Origin: Anaerostipes caccae L1-92
Lineage (GTDB): Bacteria; Bacillota; Clostridia; Lachnospirales; Lachnospiraceae
Assembly: GCF_014467075.1 (NCBI RefSeq)
Contig: NZ_AP023027.1
Span: 2,979,501-3,043,500, forward strand
DNA length: 64,000 nucleotides
Direction: 5' to 3'
The notes below the pieces were generated by a model, which was given only the letters and a program-made list of their open reading frames with translations, ran no database searches and was not told where the DNA came from. Of the stretch, positions 25,563-33,659 are shown one piece after another; position 1 is the first letter of the stretch; every line of letters starts with the position of its first letter. Position numbers and translations under genes: made by a program.

Positions 25563-26244
25563 CGCCTGCTGCCTCCTTCTTTGCACCATTTTTAAATGCG
25601 GATGAGCCTTCAAGGTTCTGCAACAGAATCTTTCTATCCAACTTGTACTCCGCTCCAATAAATCCAAGTCTTAAAAGGAAACATCTGAATGCGTATTTTT
25701 CATTATCGGCTTTCTTTTCCGTGGCATTGATTCTCTTCTGTTCCTTGCTCATTTTACAAAGTGCAGAAATGAAATCGGTGTAGGCTTTTGCAGTATCGCA
25801 GTCTGGCAGAGTTTCAAACCAAGGAAATGAAATTGTTTCTTCTGTAATTTCGATAGGAGTATCTTTGATGCCAAGTGCCTTTTTAATGAGATCACCTTTT
25901 GCATCCAGAAGGTTTGTAAGGTTACCGACTCCAACATGCTCAATTGGAATCGCCACCGTAAGCCCCACATCTTCGCCCTGTGGCGTTTCTTCCTGCTCTT
26001 CAGATACTTCATTATCCTCTGCGGCAAAGCCTCTGTCGGCAAGTTTCTGCAAAAGATCTTTGATATCCTTTGGAAAAACGTTCTCGTCAAACTCTAATGC
26101 TCCGGTCTTATCAACGATAAGACCTCCAAAGTCATATGCCGCAGTTGGCATTCCCATGTACTTTGCCTTTGTTCCAAGAATTTCAGAAATGGTTGTAACT
26201 AGCACTTTCCTTTCTGCACCTGTTCTGTTAAATTCTACTCTCAT
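25546..26244 (-). CDS. Conserved phage protein of unknown function (virulence-related-like)
   Basis: A 232-residue protein. The start MRVEFNRTGAERKVLVTTISEILG is shared by a family found before DUF4314/DUF5049 genes in clostridial elements. A central acidic linker (EDNEVSEEQEETPQGED, about 98-114) separates it from a C-terminal helical part. No catalytic motif was recognised. It is first in a three-gene operon driven by motif A copy 3. Confidence 0.65.
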   Translation of the reverse strand: MRVEFNRTGAERKVLVTTISEILGTKAKYMGMPTAAYDFGGLIVDKTGALEFDENVFPKDIKDLLQKLADRGFAAEDNEVSEEQEETPQGEDVGLTVAIPIEHVGVGNLTNLLDAKGDLIKKALGIKDTPIEITEETISFPWFETLPDCDTAKAYTDFISALCKMSKEQKRINATEKKADNEKYAFRCFLLRLGFIGAEYKLDRKILLQNLEGSSAFKNGAKKEAAGDEISE

Positions 26245-26274
26245 GCTGAGTACCTCCTTTATTTTTCGGTACTG

Positions 26275-26318
26275 TATTAATCACTCTAAACCACATATAT
26301 ATCAAGCGATATCTGTGA
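26275..26318 (-). promoter_or_regulatory. Motif A copy 3
   Basis: CTTGATAT, 8 nt, TTTAGAGTGAT on the minus strand, 36 nt before the start of the 232-residue gene. The flanks differ from the other two copies, which shows that the two halves are selectively kept. Confidence 0.7.
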
Positions 26319-26343
26319 ATATCGAAGTAGAATATTGACCGAT

Positions 26344-28191
26344 TTATTCTGCTTCCTTTTGTGCATAATAGGCTATGCCGGAAAGCACAAATACAACATT
26401 AGGAAGTGCCACACCATTGCCCCACATCTTATATTCCGCTGAATCCGAATGTGAATTCTTAAGCCATTTTCTGATTTGATTATCAGACTTAGGCTTTGTC
26501 TTCTTTCCGAGTGCGTCAGCGTGTGTCTGAAAGATTTCTCTCCACATAGAAATATCCTCATCTGTAGGATTTTCTATTTCAAGACCGTCACACCACCAAT
26601 CCGGAAACCCTTGCAGTCTTGCACATTCCGTAGGCGTGAGTCTTCTTACGATGTACCTTGGCTCGTTTACAATCGGAGGATCTTTGTAATCCGTTGCCAC
26701 CAGTGTTCCGGCTAGGTTCTCCTCTGCAATCGTATGGAAAGATGCTTTGCTTGTGCAGTACACCGGATGCGCCACTCCACTTGCACCTGCAGCAACAATA
26801 GTCGGCTCAACTTCCTCTTCAATCTGAAAACTGAACTTTGCATTGTAGCCTTGGTTCATAGCAGGTCTGCCGATACCATAGGCAGGTTCTCCGACAAAGT
26901 TTTCTTCCGGAGTTCCTAACATCTGAGAAGATGGTCCTTTAGGTCCGTCATTAGCAGATAAGGTTGCATGAACATCTGCAAATGCCACTGCGTGCTGTTC
27001 TGTCGCATTCAGCGTGTACATGACATCCGATTCCTTGTACCCGTCACCCTTATGAGAAGGACGAGTACCGTTTCCTTCAATTACAGCAATACCGCCCTGA
27101 TTGCAGACAGGATTTCCGCCATTGCCATCAATCGTTCTGCTTGTATCTGCTTCATAAAATCCGCTGTTCGGATTATCTGATTTCATGGAATTGCTGTCCT
27201 TGGAACAGATGCCATAAGCAACTACTGCCACTCCGCCTTGATTGGAGTCCGGAAAATTACCGCCGGTATCAATGGTTCTTGATGTATCTGTTTCATATAC
27301 ATTATTTCTTGCATTTCTTGTACCTTCGGAGGTTAGTCTTACATCAAAACTTTTCACATCTTCCACAATAAACGGCTGATTATTGCCACCAGTTCCATAG
27401 GTTGATAAAACTGTCTGTGATACATCAAGTGGCCCTGTGTATCTGCTGTCTTGTCCGTGGTTTTCAAACATTAAGCCGATGCCTGCATCTCCAGTGCTTT
27501 CTGAAGAAGTGGCGGCAGAACTTTGCCACGAACGGATGCTCTTCGGAGAATACCCAGACAAGCCTTCTGACTCAAATAATATTTTTCCGGCACACCAATC
27601 TGCAAAATCTGCGACAAGGTAGATACGTTTTCTTCTCTGGGGTACTCCCCAAAACTGAGCATCAAACTGTCTCCAGGCAACGGAGTAACCATCTCCCATG
27701 ATCTTTCCTGCGCTGTTCCACTTTGTAGGTTTAGGCACTGACACTGATTCGTCTTTGATTTTGCAGACCTCTTCGAGAACCGCACGGAAGTCTTCGCCTT
27801 TGTTGGAGCTAAATGCTCCGGGGACATTTTCCCAGACGATAAATCTTGGTTTTTGTCCATTTGTCTTACACCTCATTTCTTTTATGATTCTGACTGCCTC
27901 ATAAAACAGGGAAGAACGGGAACCGGATAAGCCGTCACGCTTGCCCGCAATACTCATATCCTGGCATGGACTGCCAAAGGTAATGATATCGACAGGTTTC
28001 AAATCTGCTCCGTTCATCTTAGAGATATCTCCATAGTGTTTTACCTGCGGCAGTCTTTTCGTTGTTACACGAATAGGAAAAGGCTCAATCTCCGATGCCC
28101 ACAAAGGGGTAATACCGGAAATCAAGCCTCCTAAAGGAAATCCACCTGAACCATCAAACAGACTCCCAAGTGTTAAATTGTTATTCTCCAT
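26344..28191 (-). CDS. Phage DNA (cytosine-5) methyltransferase with a long repeat-containing recognition region
   Basis: A 615-residue C5-MTase. Motif I is SLFDGSGGFPLGG, motif IV with the catalytic Cys is GSPCQDMS, motif VI ENVPG, motif VIII QRRKRIYLV, and motifs IX/X are RLTPTECARLQGFP and GNGVALPNV. Between VIII and IX lies an unusually long region (about 215-500) with repeated segments of the pattern YETDTSRTIDxGGN...NQGGxAVV. It may be protecting phage DNA from host restriction; no partner nuclease is adjacent. It overlaps the ParB-methylase gene by 11 nt. Confidence 0.9.
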   Translation of the reverse strand: MENNNLTLGSLFDGSGGFPLGGLISGITPLWASEIEPFPIRVTTKRLPQVKHYGDISKMNGADLKPVDIITFGSPCQDMSIAGKRDGLSGSRSSLFYEAVRIIKEMRCKTNGQKPRFIVWENVPGAFSSNKGEDFRAVLEEVCKIKDESVSVPKPTKWNSAGKIMGDGYSVAWRQFDAQFWGVPQRRKRIYLVADFADWCAGKILFESEGLSGYSPKSIRSWQSSAATSSESTGDAGIGLMFENHGQDSRYTGPLDVSQTVLSTYGTGGNNQPFIVEDVKSFDVRLTSEGTRNARNNVYETDTSRTIDTGGNFPDSNQGGVAVVAYGICSKDSNSMKSDNPNSGFYEADTSRTIDGNGGNPVCNQGGIAVIEGNGTRPSHKGDGYKESDVMYTLNATEQHAVAFADVHATLSANDGPKGPSSQMLGTPEENFVGEPAYGIGRPAMNQGYNAKFSFQIEEEVEPTIVAAGASGVAHPVYCTSKASFHTIAEENLAGTLVATDYKDPPIVNEPRYIVRRLTPTECARLQGFPDWWCDGLEIENPTDEDISMWREIFQTHADALGKKTKPKSDNQIRKWLKNSHSDSAEYKMWGNGVALPNVVFVLSGIAYYAQKEAE

Positions 28192-29449
28192 CCGCTCCCT
28201 CCACCTCTTTTACAAGGTCGGAGTAAGCAAGTTTCTCTCCGTTTCTAATAACGAATACATTCTCTGCATCACCCGTATCTTCCACATATCTTCGTAAGAT
28301 AACCGATGCGTACTTTTCATCAAGTTCCATCGTATAACAGATACGGTTTGTTTTTTCACAGGTCATAAGGGTTGAGCCACTACCACCAAAAGTATCGATA
28401 ATAATAGCATTCTCTCGACTTGAATTGCCCACAGGATAAGCAAGTAAATCTAATGGCTTAGAAGTCGGATGATTTTTGTTTTTCTTTGGCTTATCGAAGT
28501 TCCAAATCGTAGTCTGACTTCTGCCTGCCGCCTTGCTCCAGTAATGTTTACCGGGTAAGAATCCATATAGCACAGGTTCGTGCTGCCACTGATAATCACT
28601 TCTTCCAAGAACAAGCGAGTTCTTTACCCAAATACAACATCCACTTAAATGAAATCCAGCGTCAATGAAGGCTCTTCTGAAATTCAAACCTTCTGTATCT
28701 GCATGAAATACATAAGCAGAGCCACCGCTTTCAAGATGGTTTGCCATATTCTTAAATGCAGACAGCAAAAACTCATAGAACTTATCATTTGCCATTTTAT
28801 CGTTCTTGATGGAAAGTCCATCTGAACTTTCAAAGGCAACATTGTATGGAGGATCTGTAATCACAAGATTGGCTTTCTTACCGTCCATAAGTGCATCCAC
28901 ATCTTCAATTGATGTAGCATCTCCGCACATAAGTCTATGCCTGCCAACCGTCCAGATATCTCCCTTTTCTACAAAAGCAGCTTTTTCAAGTGCGACAGAC
29001 AAATCATACTCATCATCTTTTACATCGGATGTATCATCATTTCCAAATAAATCAGCAAGGTCATTTTCATCAAATCCTGTGAGTCCAATATCAAAATCAG
29101 CATCTTGCAAAGCCTCGATTTCAACTCTTAATAGTTCTTCATCCCAGCCTGCATCCATTGCCATTCGGTTATCTGCAAGAATGTAGGCTTTCTTTTGTGC
29201 CTCGGTAAGGTAATCTACAAATACACATGGTACTTCTTTGATTCCTTCTTCTTTGGCAGCCATGATTCTTCCATGTCCGGCAATCACGTTATAGTCTCTG
29301 TCGATAATGACCGGATTGATAAAACCAAACTCACGTAAAGAGGAGCGAAGCTTCATAATCTGTTCTGCAGAGTGAGTTCTTGCATTATTTACATAAGGAA
29401 TAAGTTTTGTTACAGCTACAAGCTGCATTTCTGTTGTTGTCTTGCTCAT
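28181..29449 (-). CDS. ParB-domain DNA methylase (N6-adenine or N4-cytosine)
   Basis: A 422-residue fusion. Residues about 8-95 are a ParB/Srx-like domain (VTKLIPYVNNARTHSAEQI, GFINPVIIDRDYNVIAGHGR). The C-terminal ~240 form an N6/N4 methylase with the catalytic DPPYN, the later HPTSKPLDLLAYPV, and the SAM-binding FGGSGST. The target base cannot be decided by eye. Domain order DPPY before FxGxG is the beta class. It is flanked by metK and the C5-MTase with spacing of 9 nt and an 11-nt overlap, suggesting one modification cassette. Confidence 0.9.
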   Translation of the reverse strand: MSKTTTEMQLVAVTKLIPYVNNARTHSAEQIMKLRSSLREFGFINPVIIDRDYNVIAGHGRIMAAKEEGIKEVPCVFVDYLTEAQKKAYILADNRMAMDAGWDEELLRVEIEALQDADFDIGLTGFDENDLADLFGNDDTSDVKDDEYDLSVALEKAAFVEKGDIWTVGRHRLMCGDATSIEDVDALMDGKKANLVITDPPYNVAFESSDGLSIKNDKMANDKFYEFLLSAFKNMANHLESGGSAYVFHADTEGLNFRRAFIDAGFHLSGCCIWVKNSLVLGRSDYQWQHEPVLYGFLPGKHYWSKAAGRSQTTIWNFDKPKKNKNHPTSKPLDLLAYPVGNSSRENAIIIDTFGGSGSTLMTCEKTNRICYTMELDEKYASVILRRYVEDTGDAENVFVIRNGEKLAYSDLVKEVEGADGE

Positions 29450-29458
29450 AGCTGCCTC

Positions 29459-30250
29459 CTAAAACAATCCCCACTCAGCGAACTTTTCAAATCCACCGAT
29501 GGAATGAATATATTCTCTTGCGATTTCCACGATTTCAGAATAAGGTCTGCCGTCAATAAACTCATCACCAATCGCACAGGCAAGCTGCACAGGTTTACCT
29601 GTAATCTGTGCTTTTAAGAAAGCATAGATATTAACGGACACATCAGCCTTGGATAGGTCTTTCCCATGAAGGCCACCGCCTGTAATTGAATCAGCCATAT
29701 CAGAACCAAGTTTTCTGTTTGTTGCTCCGGTATCTACATTTGTGCCGCCAGTCCAATCGCCAAGTGGATTTACTTCAGCGTTTGGATATGTGCATTTCAA
29801 ATCTGTAGTTTTTGCATTGCTCTGGCAGATGATAAGACGGTCACCATCAAGAATGTACTTTCCATCAAACGGATAAGAAGTGTAGATTTCTCTTGCAATC
29901 TTAGACAATTCTTTCTGTTCATCCGTTAGCGGCATTCCCTTAAAGATGCCATTATCACCACAGCGTATTTTGTCCTCTTGATTTTTTGAAAGATGCTCGT
30001 CCTGCGGATAAATTCGTATATCACAGCGAATCTCATTCTTACCGCCTGCGATACGTTCAAATATCATTGCAATATCTTCTTTTTCAAAATCTACATTTGT
30101 TTCAATAATGATGTGTCCGTACCCATGTCCGATAAGTACTTCCACAGCAATCTTTGGATTATCATGTAATTTATATGCCATGTCAACAATCGCACCGGCT
30201 ACTCTGTCACAAATTTTATCTGGGTGCATTGGATTTACTTTTTCTATCAT
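29459..30250 (-). CDS. metK: Short S-adenosylmethionine synthetase
   Basis: A 263-residue MetK homologue that would make SAM from methionine and ATP. The signature pieces are present: HPDKICD, GDNGIF and GGGLHGKD. It is much shorter than the usual 380-400 residues, so loops or one of the three repeated domains must be reduced. It lies 3 nt after terS and 9 nt before the ParB-methylase gene. A phage copy beside two methylases suggests supply of cofactor during DNA modification; activity is unproven. Confidence 0.85.
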   Translation of the reverse strand: MIEKVNPMHPDKICDRVAGAIVDMAYKLHDNPKIAVEVLIGHGYGHIIIETNVDFEKEDIAMIFERIAGGKNEIRCDIRIYPQDEHLSKNQEDKIRCGDNGIFKGMPLTDEQKELSKIAREIYTSYPFDGKYILDGDRLIICQSNAKTTDLKCTYPNAEVNPLGDWTGGTNVDTGATNRKLGSDMADSITGGGLHGKDLSKADVSVNIYAFLKAQITGKPVQLACAIGDEFIDGRPYSEIVEIAREYIHSIGGFEKFAEWGLF

Positions 30251-30252
30251 CT

Positions 30253-30804
30253 TTACCTTCCTTCCCTTGCCCTGAGCAAACGTTCCATCAAATCGTCTTG
30301 TGGAGCTGCATCGTCATAATCGGTACTGCAGTTCTCTTTGACAATCTGAAATATTTCATTCCACAGCCTTACGGCTTGGTTCATATAGTTGATGCCGATA
30401 TTGATAAACGGAGATGGGATTGGTTTCTGTGTGGTCGGATGCTTGGAAAGAAATCCCAGCTTATTTGTCATCTCTTCACACTGAATCCAACGAGCAGAAC
30501 ACATTGCATATCGCTCAATCAGCTGTGTCGATACCTTGCTTGCACATCCTATTTTCTTAAGCCACTGCCATGTTTCTTCATAAATCTCGGATGCCTGCAG
30601 CTGCGAACCGTCACGCTGTTCGGCCGATAAGAAATCATGTGGCTTTGGCATCTCCACACCTTCTACTTCCGGGATATCCAGAACTTCTAATTTTCTTCCG
30701 CCCGGATTTCCGTTATTTGCTTTTTCTTTGACAGCCGATTTCTTACGTCCGGCACCAGGTCTGGCACCGCCACGGCCACCTATGTTATTTGATTTTGTAG
30801 GCAC
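30253..30804 (-). CDS. terS: Terminase small subunit, P27 family
   Basis: A 183-residue protein: Gly/Arg-rich start GGRGGARPGAGRKKSA, then NPGGRKLEVLDIPEVEG and a helical core (LSAEQRDGSQLQASEIYEETWQWLKKIGCASKVSTQLIERYA) typical of P27 small subunits, which recognise phage DNA and regulate TerL. It lies downstream of the HNH gene, the usual order, but far from terL because of the modification cassette. Confidence 0.88.
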   Translation of the reverse strand: MPTKSNNIGGRGGARPGAGRKKSAVKEKANNGNPGGRKLEVLDIPEVEGVEMPKPHDFLSAEQRDGSQLQASEIYEETWQWLKKIGCASKVSTQLIERYAMCSARWIQCEEMTNKLGFLSKHPTTQKPIPSPFINIGINYMNQAVRLWNEIFQIVKENCSTDYDDAAPQDDLMERLLRAREGR

Positions 30805-30912
30805 GTCTCATGTCCCTCCTTTATTACCCTTTTGATTTCGCCTTTTTTACACGCAAGACCCCACGCCGTTCCCCGGTGGTCCCGGTGTCAGAGATTTTGA
30901 CCGCCCCTGGGG

Positions 30913-31299
30913 TCAGTCATCATATCCGTAAACTCGATGTTTTTTGCCACCTTGATAATCACCACGCTCGGCATGAATCTTTGCATGACATGATTTGCAA
31001 AGAGAGATCAGATTATCTTTGTTATGATTGCCACCCTCTGACAGCGGCAGCTTGTGATGAACTTCATCCACCGGAACAATGATTCCTTTTTCAAAACAAA
31101 TCTCACAGAAAGGATGTTCCTTAACATAACTGTCACGGATTCGTTTCCATGCTCTTCCGTACCTACGGCGTACAGCTTTATCTCTGCCATACTTCTCGTA
31201 GGATTGGTTCATTAGTTTCTCATGCTCCTTGCAATATCTACCCTCTGTTAAATTAGGACAGCCAGGATAACTGCAGGGACTCTTTGGTCTTCTTGGCAC
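30913..31299 (-). CDS. HNH endonuclease
   Basis: A 128-residue nuclease starting at GTG (MPRRPKSPCSYPGC), chosen because GGAGGTGCAG immediately precedes. The HNH fold is clear: two zinc Cys pairs CEIC and CKSC, VDEVHHKLPLSEGG and HNKDNLISLC. HNH proteins beside small terminases are needed for DNA cutting at packaging in several siphophages. The coding frame extends open further upstream, but that part reads as unrelated sequence. Confidence 0.88.
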   Translation of the reverse strand: MPRRPKSPCSYPGCPNLTEGRYCKEHEKLMNQSYEKYGRDKAVRRRYGRAWKRIRDSYVKEHPFCEICFEKGIIVPVDEVHHKLPLSEGGNHNKDNLISLCKSCHAKIHAERGDYQGGKKHRVYGYDD

Positions 31300-31321
31300 A
31301 CCTGCACCTCCTTCCAGACAT

Positions 31322-31358
31322 AACAAAAGCCTCTGCGGGATTGCTCCTACAAAGGCTC
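31322..31358 (-). terminator. Terminator-like hairpin after the late regulator
   Basis: AGCCTTTG and CAGAGGCT pair (one G-T) on the minus strand and are followed by TTTTGTT. It separates the late regulator transcript from HNH and packaging genes; a late promoter may lie near but none was found with confidence. Confidence 0.6.
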
Positions 31359-31411
31359 TGTCGTTTTTATATAATTTTCTACAATACCATTTTACTGCAT
31401 TTTCACTGGAA

Positions 31412-31846
31412 CTAACAGTGGCCTGAGGGTGAACTAGGGTGGCTTTTTTCAAAATGCACCAATGCTCTGGCATGTACACGTTTAATCCATCTGACTGAAT
31501 ACTGCATTTCTCTTGCGATGTCATCAATCTTCATAAGTTTGGAATACCTATATCGAAGTACGAGTTCTTCCATCGGATCTTCCATGCCATCAATTGCTAC
31601 ATCTACCATATGCTTTAAATCTTCTAACTTTAAATAATCTTTTATCAGTTCTTCTTCCAAAACATTAATCTTTTCAAGATATCTCACAAATGGTGCTTTT
31701 GTATTTCTGGTAGCTGAATAATGTGGTTCCAAACTTGGGGAAGACGGACTGCTTGCCAGTTCTCGATAGCACTGTATCCTTTTTTCTTTTATTCTAATTA
31801 CCCTTTGCAATTCAAACGGCTGGTTTAAAAATTCTCTTGCTGTCAT
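31412..31846 (-). CDS. DUF1492/ArpU-like late transcription regulator
   Basis: A 144-residue protein. The N-terminal part is coiled coil (INVLEEELIKDYLKLEDLKHM). The C-terminal part is sigma-region-4-like: EELVLRYRYSKLMKIDDIAREMQYSVRWIKRVHARAL. Such proteins lie at the end of the early region of Gram-positive siphophages, just before the HNH/terS genes, and switch on late transcription. The place here matches exactly. Confidence 0.8.
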   Translation of the reverse strand: MTAREFLNQPFELQRVIRIKEKRIQCYRELASSPSSPSLEPHYSATRNTKAPFVRYLEKINVLEEELIKDYLKLEDLKHMVDVAIDGMEDPMEELVLRYRYSKLMKIDDIAREMQYSVRWIKRVHARALVHFEKSHPSSPSGHC

Positions 31847-31902
31847 AAGCCTAACCTCCGAAGATTTAAATTTCCCTCGGATTGACTCTGATTGTCTTTG
31901 AT

Positions 31903-33261
31903 TTACAATTCTGCTTTTACTGCATCGATCAGTGCCGATTGTGTGCTGTCTTTATCAGCCAGTGCTTTCATGATTTTCTCATCAACCGTACCTTGAGTTA
32001 GGATATGAATTATGGTTACTGTTCTGCTCTCTTGACCTTGCCGATAAAGTCTTGCTACGGTCTGCTGATAAAGTTCTAGGCTCCAGGTGATTCCAAACCA
32101 TACAAGTGTAGAACCGCCACTTTGAAGATTAAGTCCATGTCCCGCTGATGCCGGATGAATCAGTGCCACAGGAAGTTCTCCCTTATTCCATCTTTTCATA
32201 CTGGCATCTGTATCAAGTTTTTGAAACGGAATCTTCTTTTCATTCAAACGTTGCTCGATTCTCATAAGGTCATGCTTAAACCAATATGCAACCAGCAGAG
32301 GTTTTCCATTGGCAGATTCAATAATGTCCTCCAAAGCGTCCAGCTTTCTTTCATGGACGGACAGAATGCTCTCATCATCTGCATAGACTGCACCGTTTGC
32401 CATCTGTGAAAGCTTATTTGAAAGAGATGCTGCATTTGCTGCTGTAATCTCACCTTCCGGAAGTGCAAGAACAAGTTCTGCTTTCATATCTTCATACTTT
32501 TTCTTTTCCTTATCTGACAGATGCACCATATATTTTGTATTTATGAGTTCCGGCATTTTCAAATGATCTGCTGCCTTCATGGAAATCGTGATGTCAGATA
32601 TCTTTTGATAAATCGCATCTTCTGCTCCGGGAAGAGGCTTATAGCTGTAAACAATAGGACCGTTCACCTTATCCGGTTTAAAATATGAGTTGCGATATTG
32701 ACCGATGAATCGTCCAAGCCTTGCTCCCATATCTAAGATTTTGAATTCTGCAAACAAATCCATAAGACCGTTGCTGCTTGGTGTTCCTGTAAGTCCCACG
32801 ATTCTTTTGACCTTGGGTCTTACTTTCATCAGTGCCTTAAATCGCTTTGCTTGATGATTCTTAAAGGAACTCAGTTCATCAATTACCACCATGTCATACT
32901 CAAAGGGTTGTCCACTCTTTTCTATCAGCCACTGCAGATTTTCACGGTTGATCATTGTGATATCCGATTTTTGCGTTAGTGCTGCAATTCTTTCTTTTTC
33001 TGTTCCAACTGCAATCGCAAAGGTAAGATTATGAAGATGATCCCATTTTTCAATTTCATCCGACCATGTATTTCTTGCCACACGAAGCGGTGCTACTACT
33101 AAGATGCGATGCACATCAAAATAATCAAACAGCAGATTGTTAAGTGCAGTCAGCGTGATGCTTGTTTTTCCTAAACCCATATCAAGAAAGACTGCAGCTG
33201 CCGGATGTGATTCAATATATTCTGTCGCATACCTTTGATAATCATGTGGATTGTATTTCAC
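31903..33261 (-). CDS. SNF2-family DNA helicase
   Basis: A 452-residue helicase. Motif I LDMGLGKTSITL (about 25-36), motif II VIDELS (DEAH-like, about 127), motif III GLTGTPSSN, motif V SAGHGLNLQSGG and motif VI QTVARLYRQGQ are all present. It overlaps the VRR-NUC gene by 20 nt. The SNF2 plus VRR-NUC pair is a constant part of replication modules in this phage group, with proposed roles in fork processing or recombination. Confidence 0.92.
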   Translation of the reverse strand: MKYNPHDYQRYATEYIESHPAAAVFLDMGLGKTSITLTALNNLLFDYFDVHRILVVAPLRVARNTWSDEIEKWDHLHNLTFAIAVGTEKERIAALTQKSDITMINRENLQWLIEKSGQPFEYDMVVIDELSSFKNHQAKRFKALMKVRPKVKRIVGLTGTPSSNGLMDLFAEFKILDMGARLGRFIGQYRNSYFKPDKVNGPIVYSYKPLPGAEDAIYQKISDITISMKAADHLKMPELINTKYMVHLSDKEKKKYEDMKAELVLALPEGEITAANAASLSNKLSQMANGAVYADDESILSVHERKLDALEDIIESANGKPLLVAYWFKHDLMRIEQRLNEKKIPFQKLDTDASMKRWNKGELPVALIHPASAGHGLNLQSGGSTLVWFGITWSLELYQQTVARLYRQGQESRTVTIIHILTQGTVDEKIMKALADKDSTQSALIDAVKAEL

Positions 33262-33523
33262 GAATCACACCTCCAATCTGTTCCGTTCCATCAATGACAT
33301 ATACTCTAAACCCTAGTCCCATCAAAATTTTATGCCTTGCGGCCTGCAAAGGTCTCGGTTTCTGCCCCGGTGCCTTAAGTTCTGCAAAAGCAATCTTGCC
33401 TTTCGGAAGCAGAATGATTCTGTCCGGCATACCTGCATATCCAGGAGATACAAACTTAGGACAAATACCGCCATTCTTTTTAACTTCTGCCACAAGTCTT
33501 TTTTCTATTTCTTTTTCTCGCAT
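33242..33523 (-). CDS. VRR-NUC domain nuclease
   Basis: A 93-residue virus-type replication-repair nuclease, MREKEIEKRLVAEVKKNGG, chosen start preceded by TTGGAGGTACTT. The PD-(D/E)XK-type core is visible in GMPDRIILLPKGKIAFAELKAPG followed by QAARHKIL. Standalone VRR-NUC proteins can cut branched DNA. Coupled to the SNF2 helicase gene. Confidence 0.9.
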   Translation of the reverse strand: MREKEIEKRLVAEVKKNGGICPKFVSPGYAGMPDRIILLPKGKIAFAELKAPGQKPRPLQAARHKILMGLGFRVYVIDGTEQIGGVIREIQST

Positions 33524-33545
33524 AAGTACCTCCAATTTCTTTTAT

Positions 33546-33649
33546 GGTGGAGGTCGATGAAGTCATTTCTAAAACTTTATATAGAGAGATTTTTGCCAAA
33601 AATTCTGCCCTAAAGGGGTTTTATACATAGACCTCCTACGACCTCCACC
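33546..33649. repeat. Inverted repeat flanking the primase to VRR-NUC gap
   Basis: GGTGGAGGTCG at the left and CGACCTCCACC at the right are perfect 11-bp inverted copies, 82 nt apart. Between them lies an AT-rich stretch and a possible 19-codon frame (see next entry). Position inside the replication genes makes a replication origin or a structured leader plausible. Confidence 0.6.
33569..33628 (-). CDS. Possible 19-codon leader peptide between primase and VRR-NUC genes
   Basis: ATG to TAG gives 19 codons starting MYKTPLGQNF, with GTAGGAGG only 3 nt before the ATG. It fills the gap exactly between the two inverted repeats. Too short to judge; may be a leader peptide or chance. Confidence 0.25.
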   Translation of the reverse strand: MYKTPLGQNFWQKSLYIKF

Positions 33650-33659
33650 CTTAAAAACA

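Noticed and set aside
31300..31527. Longer N-terminus of the HNH protein
   Set aside because: The upstream part of the frame overlaps the late regulator gene and a terminator hairpin, and a GTG with a strong ribosome binding site begins the conserved part.
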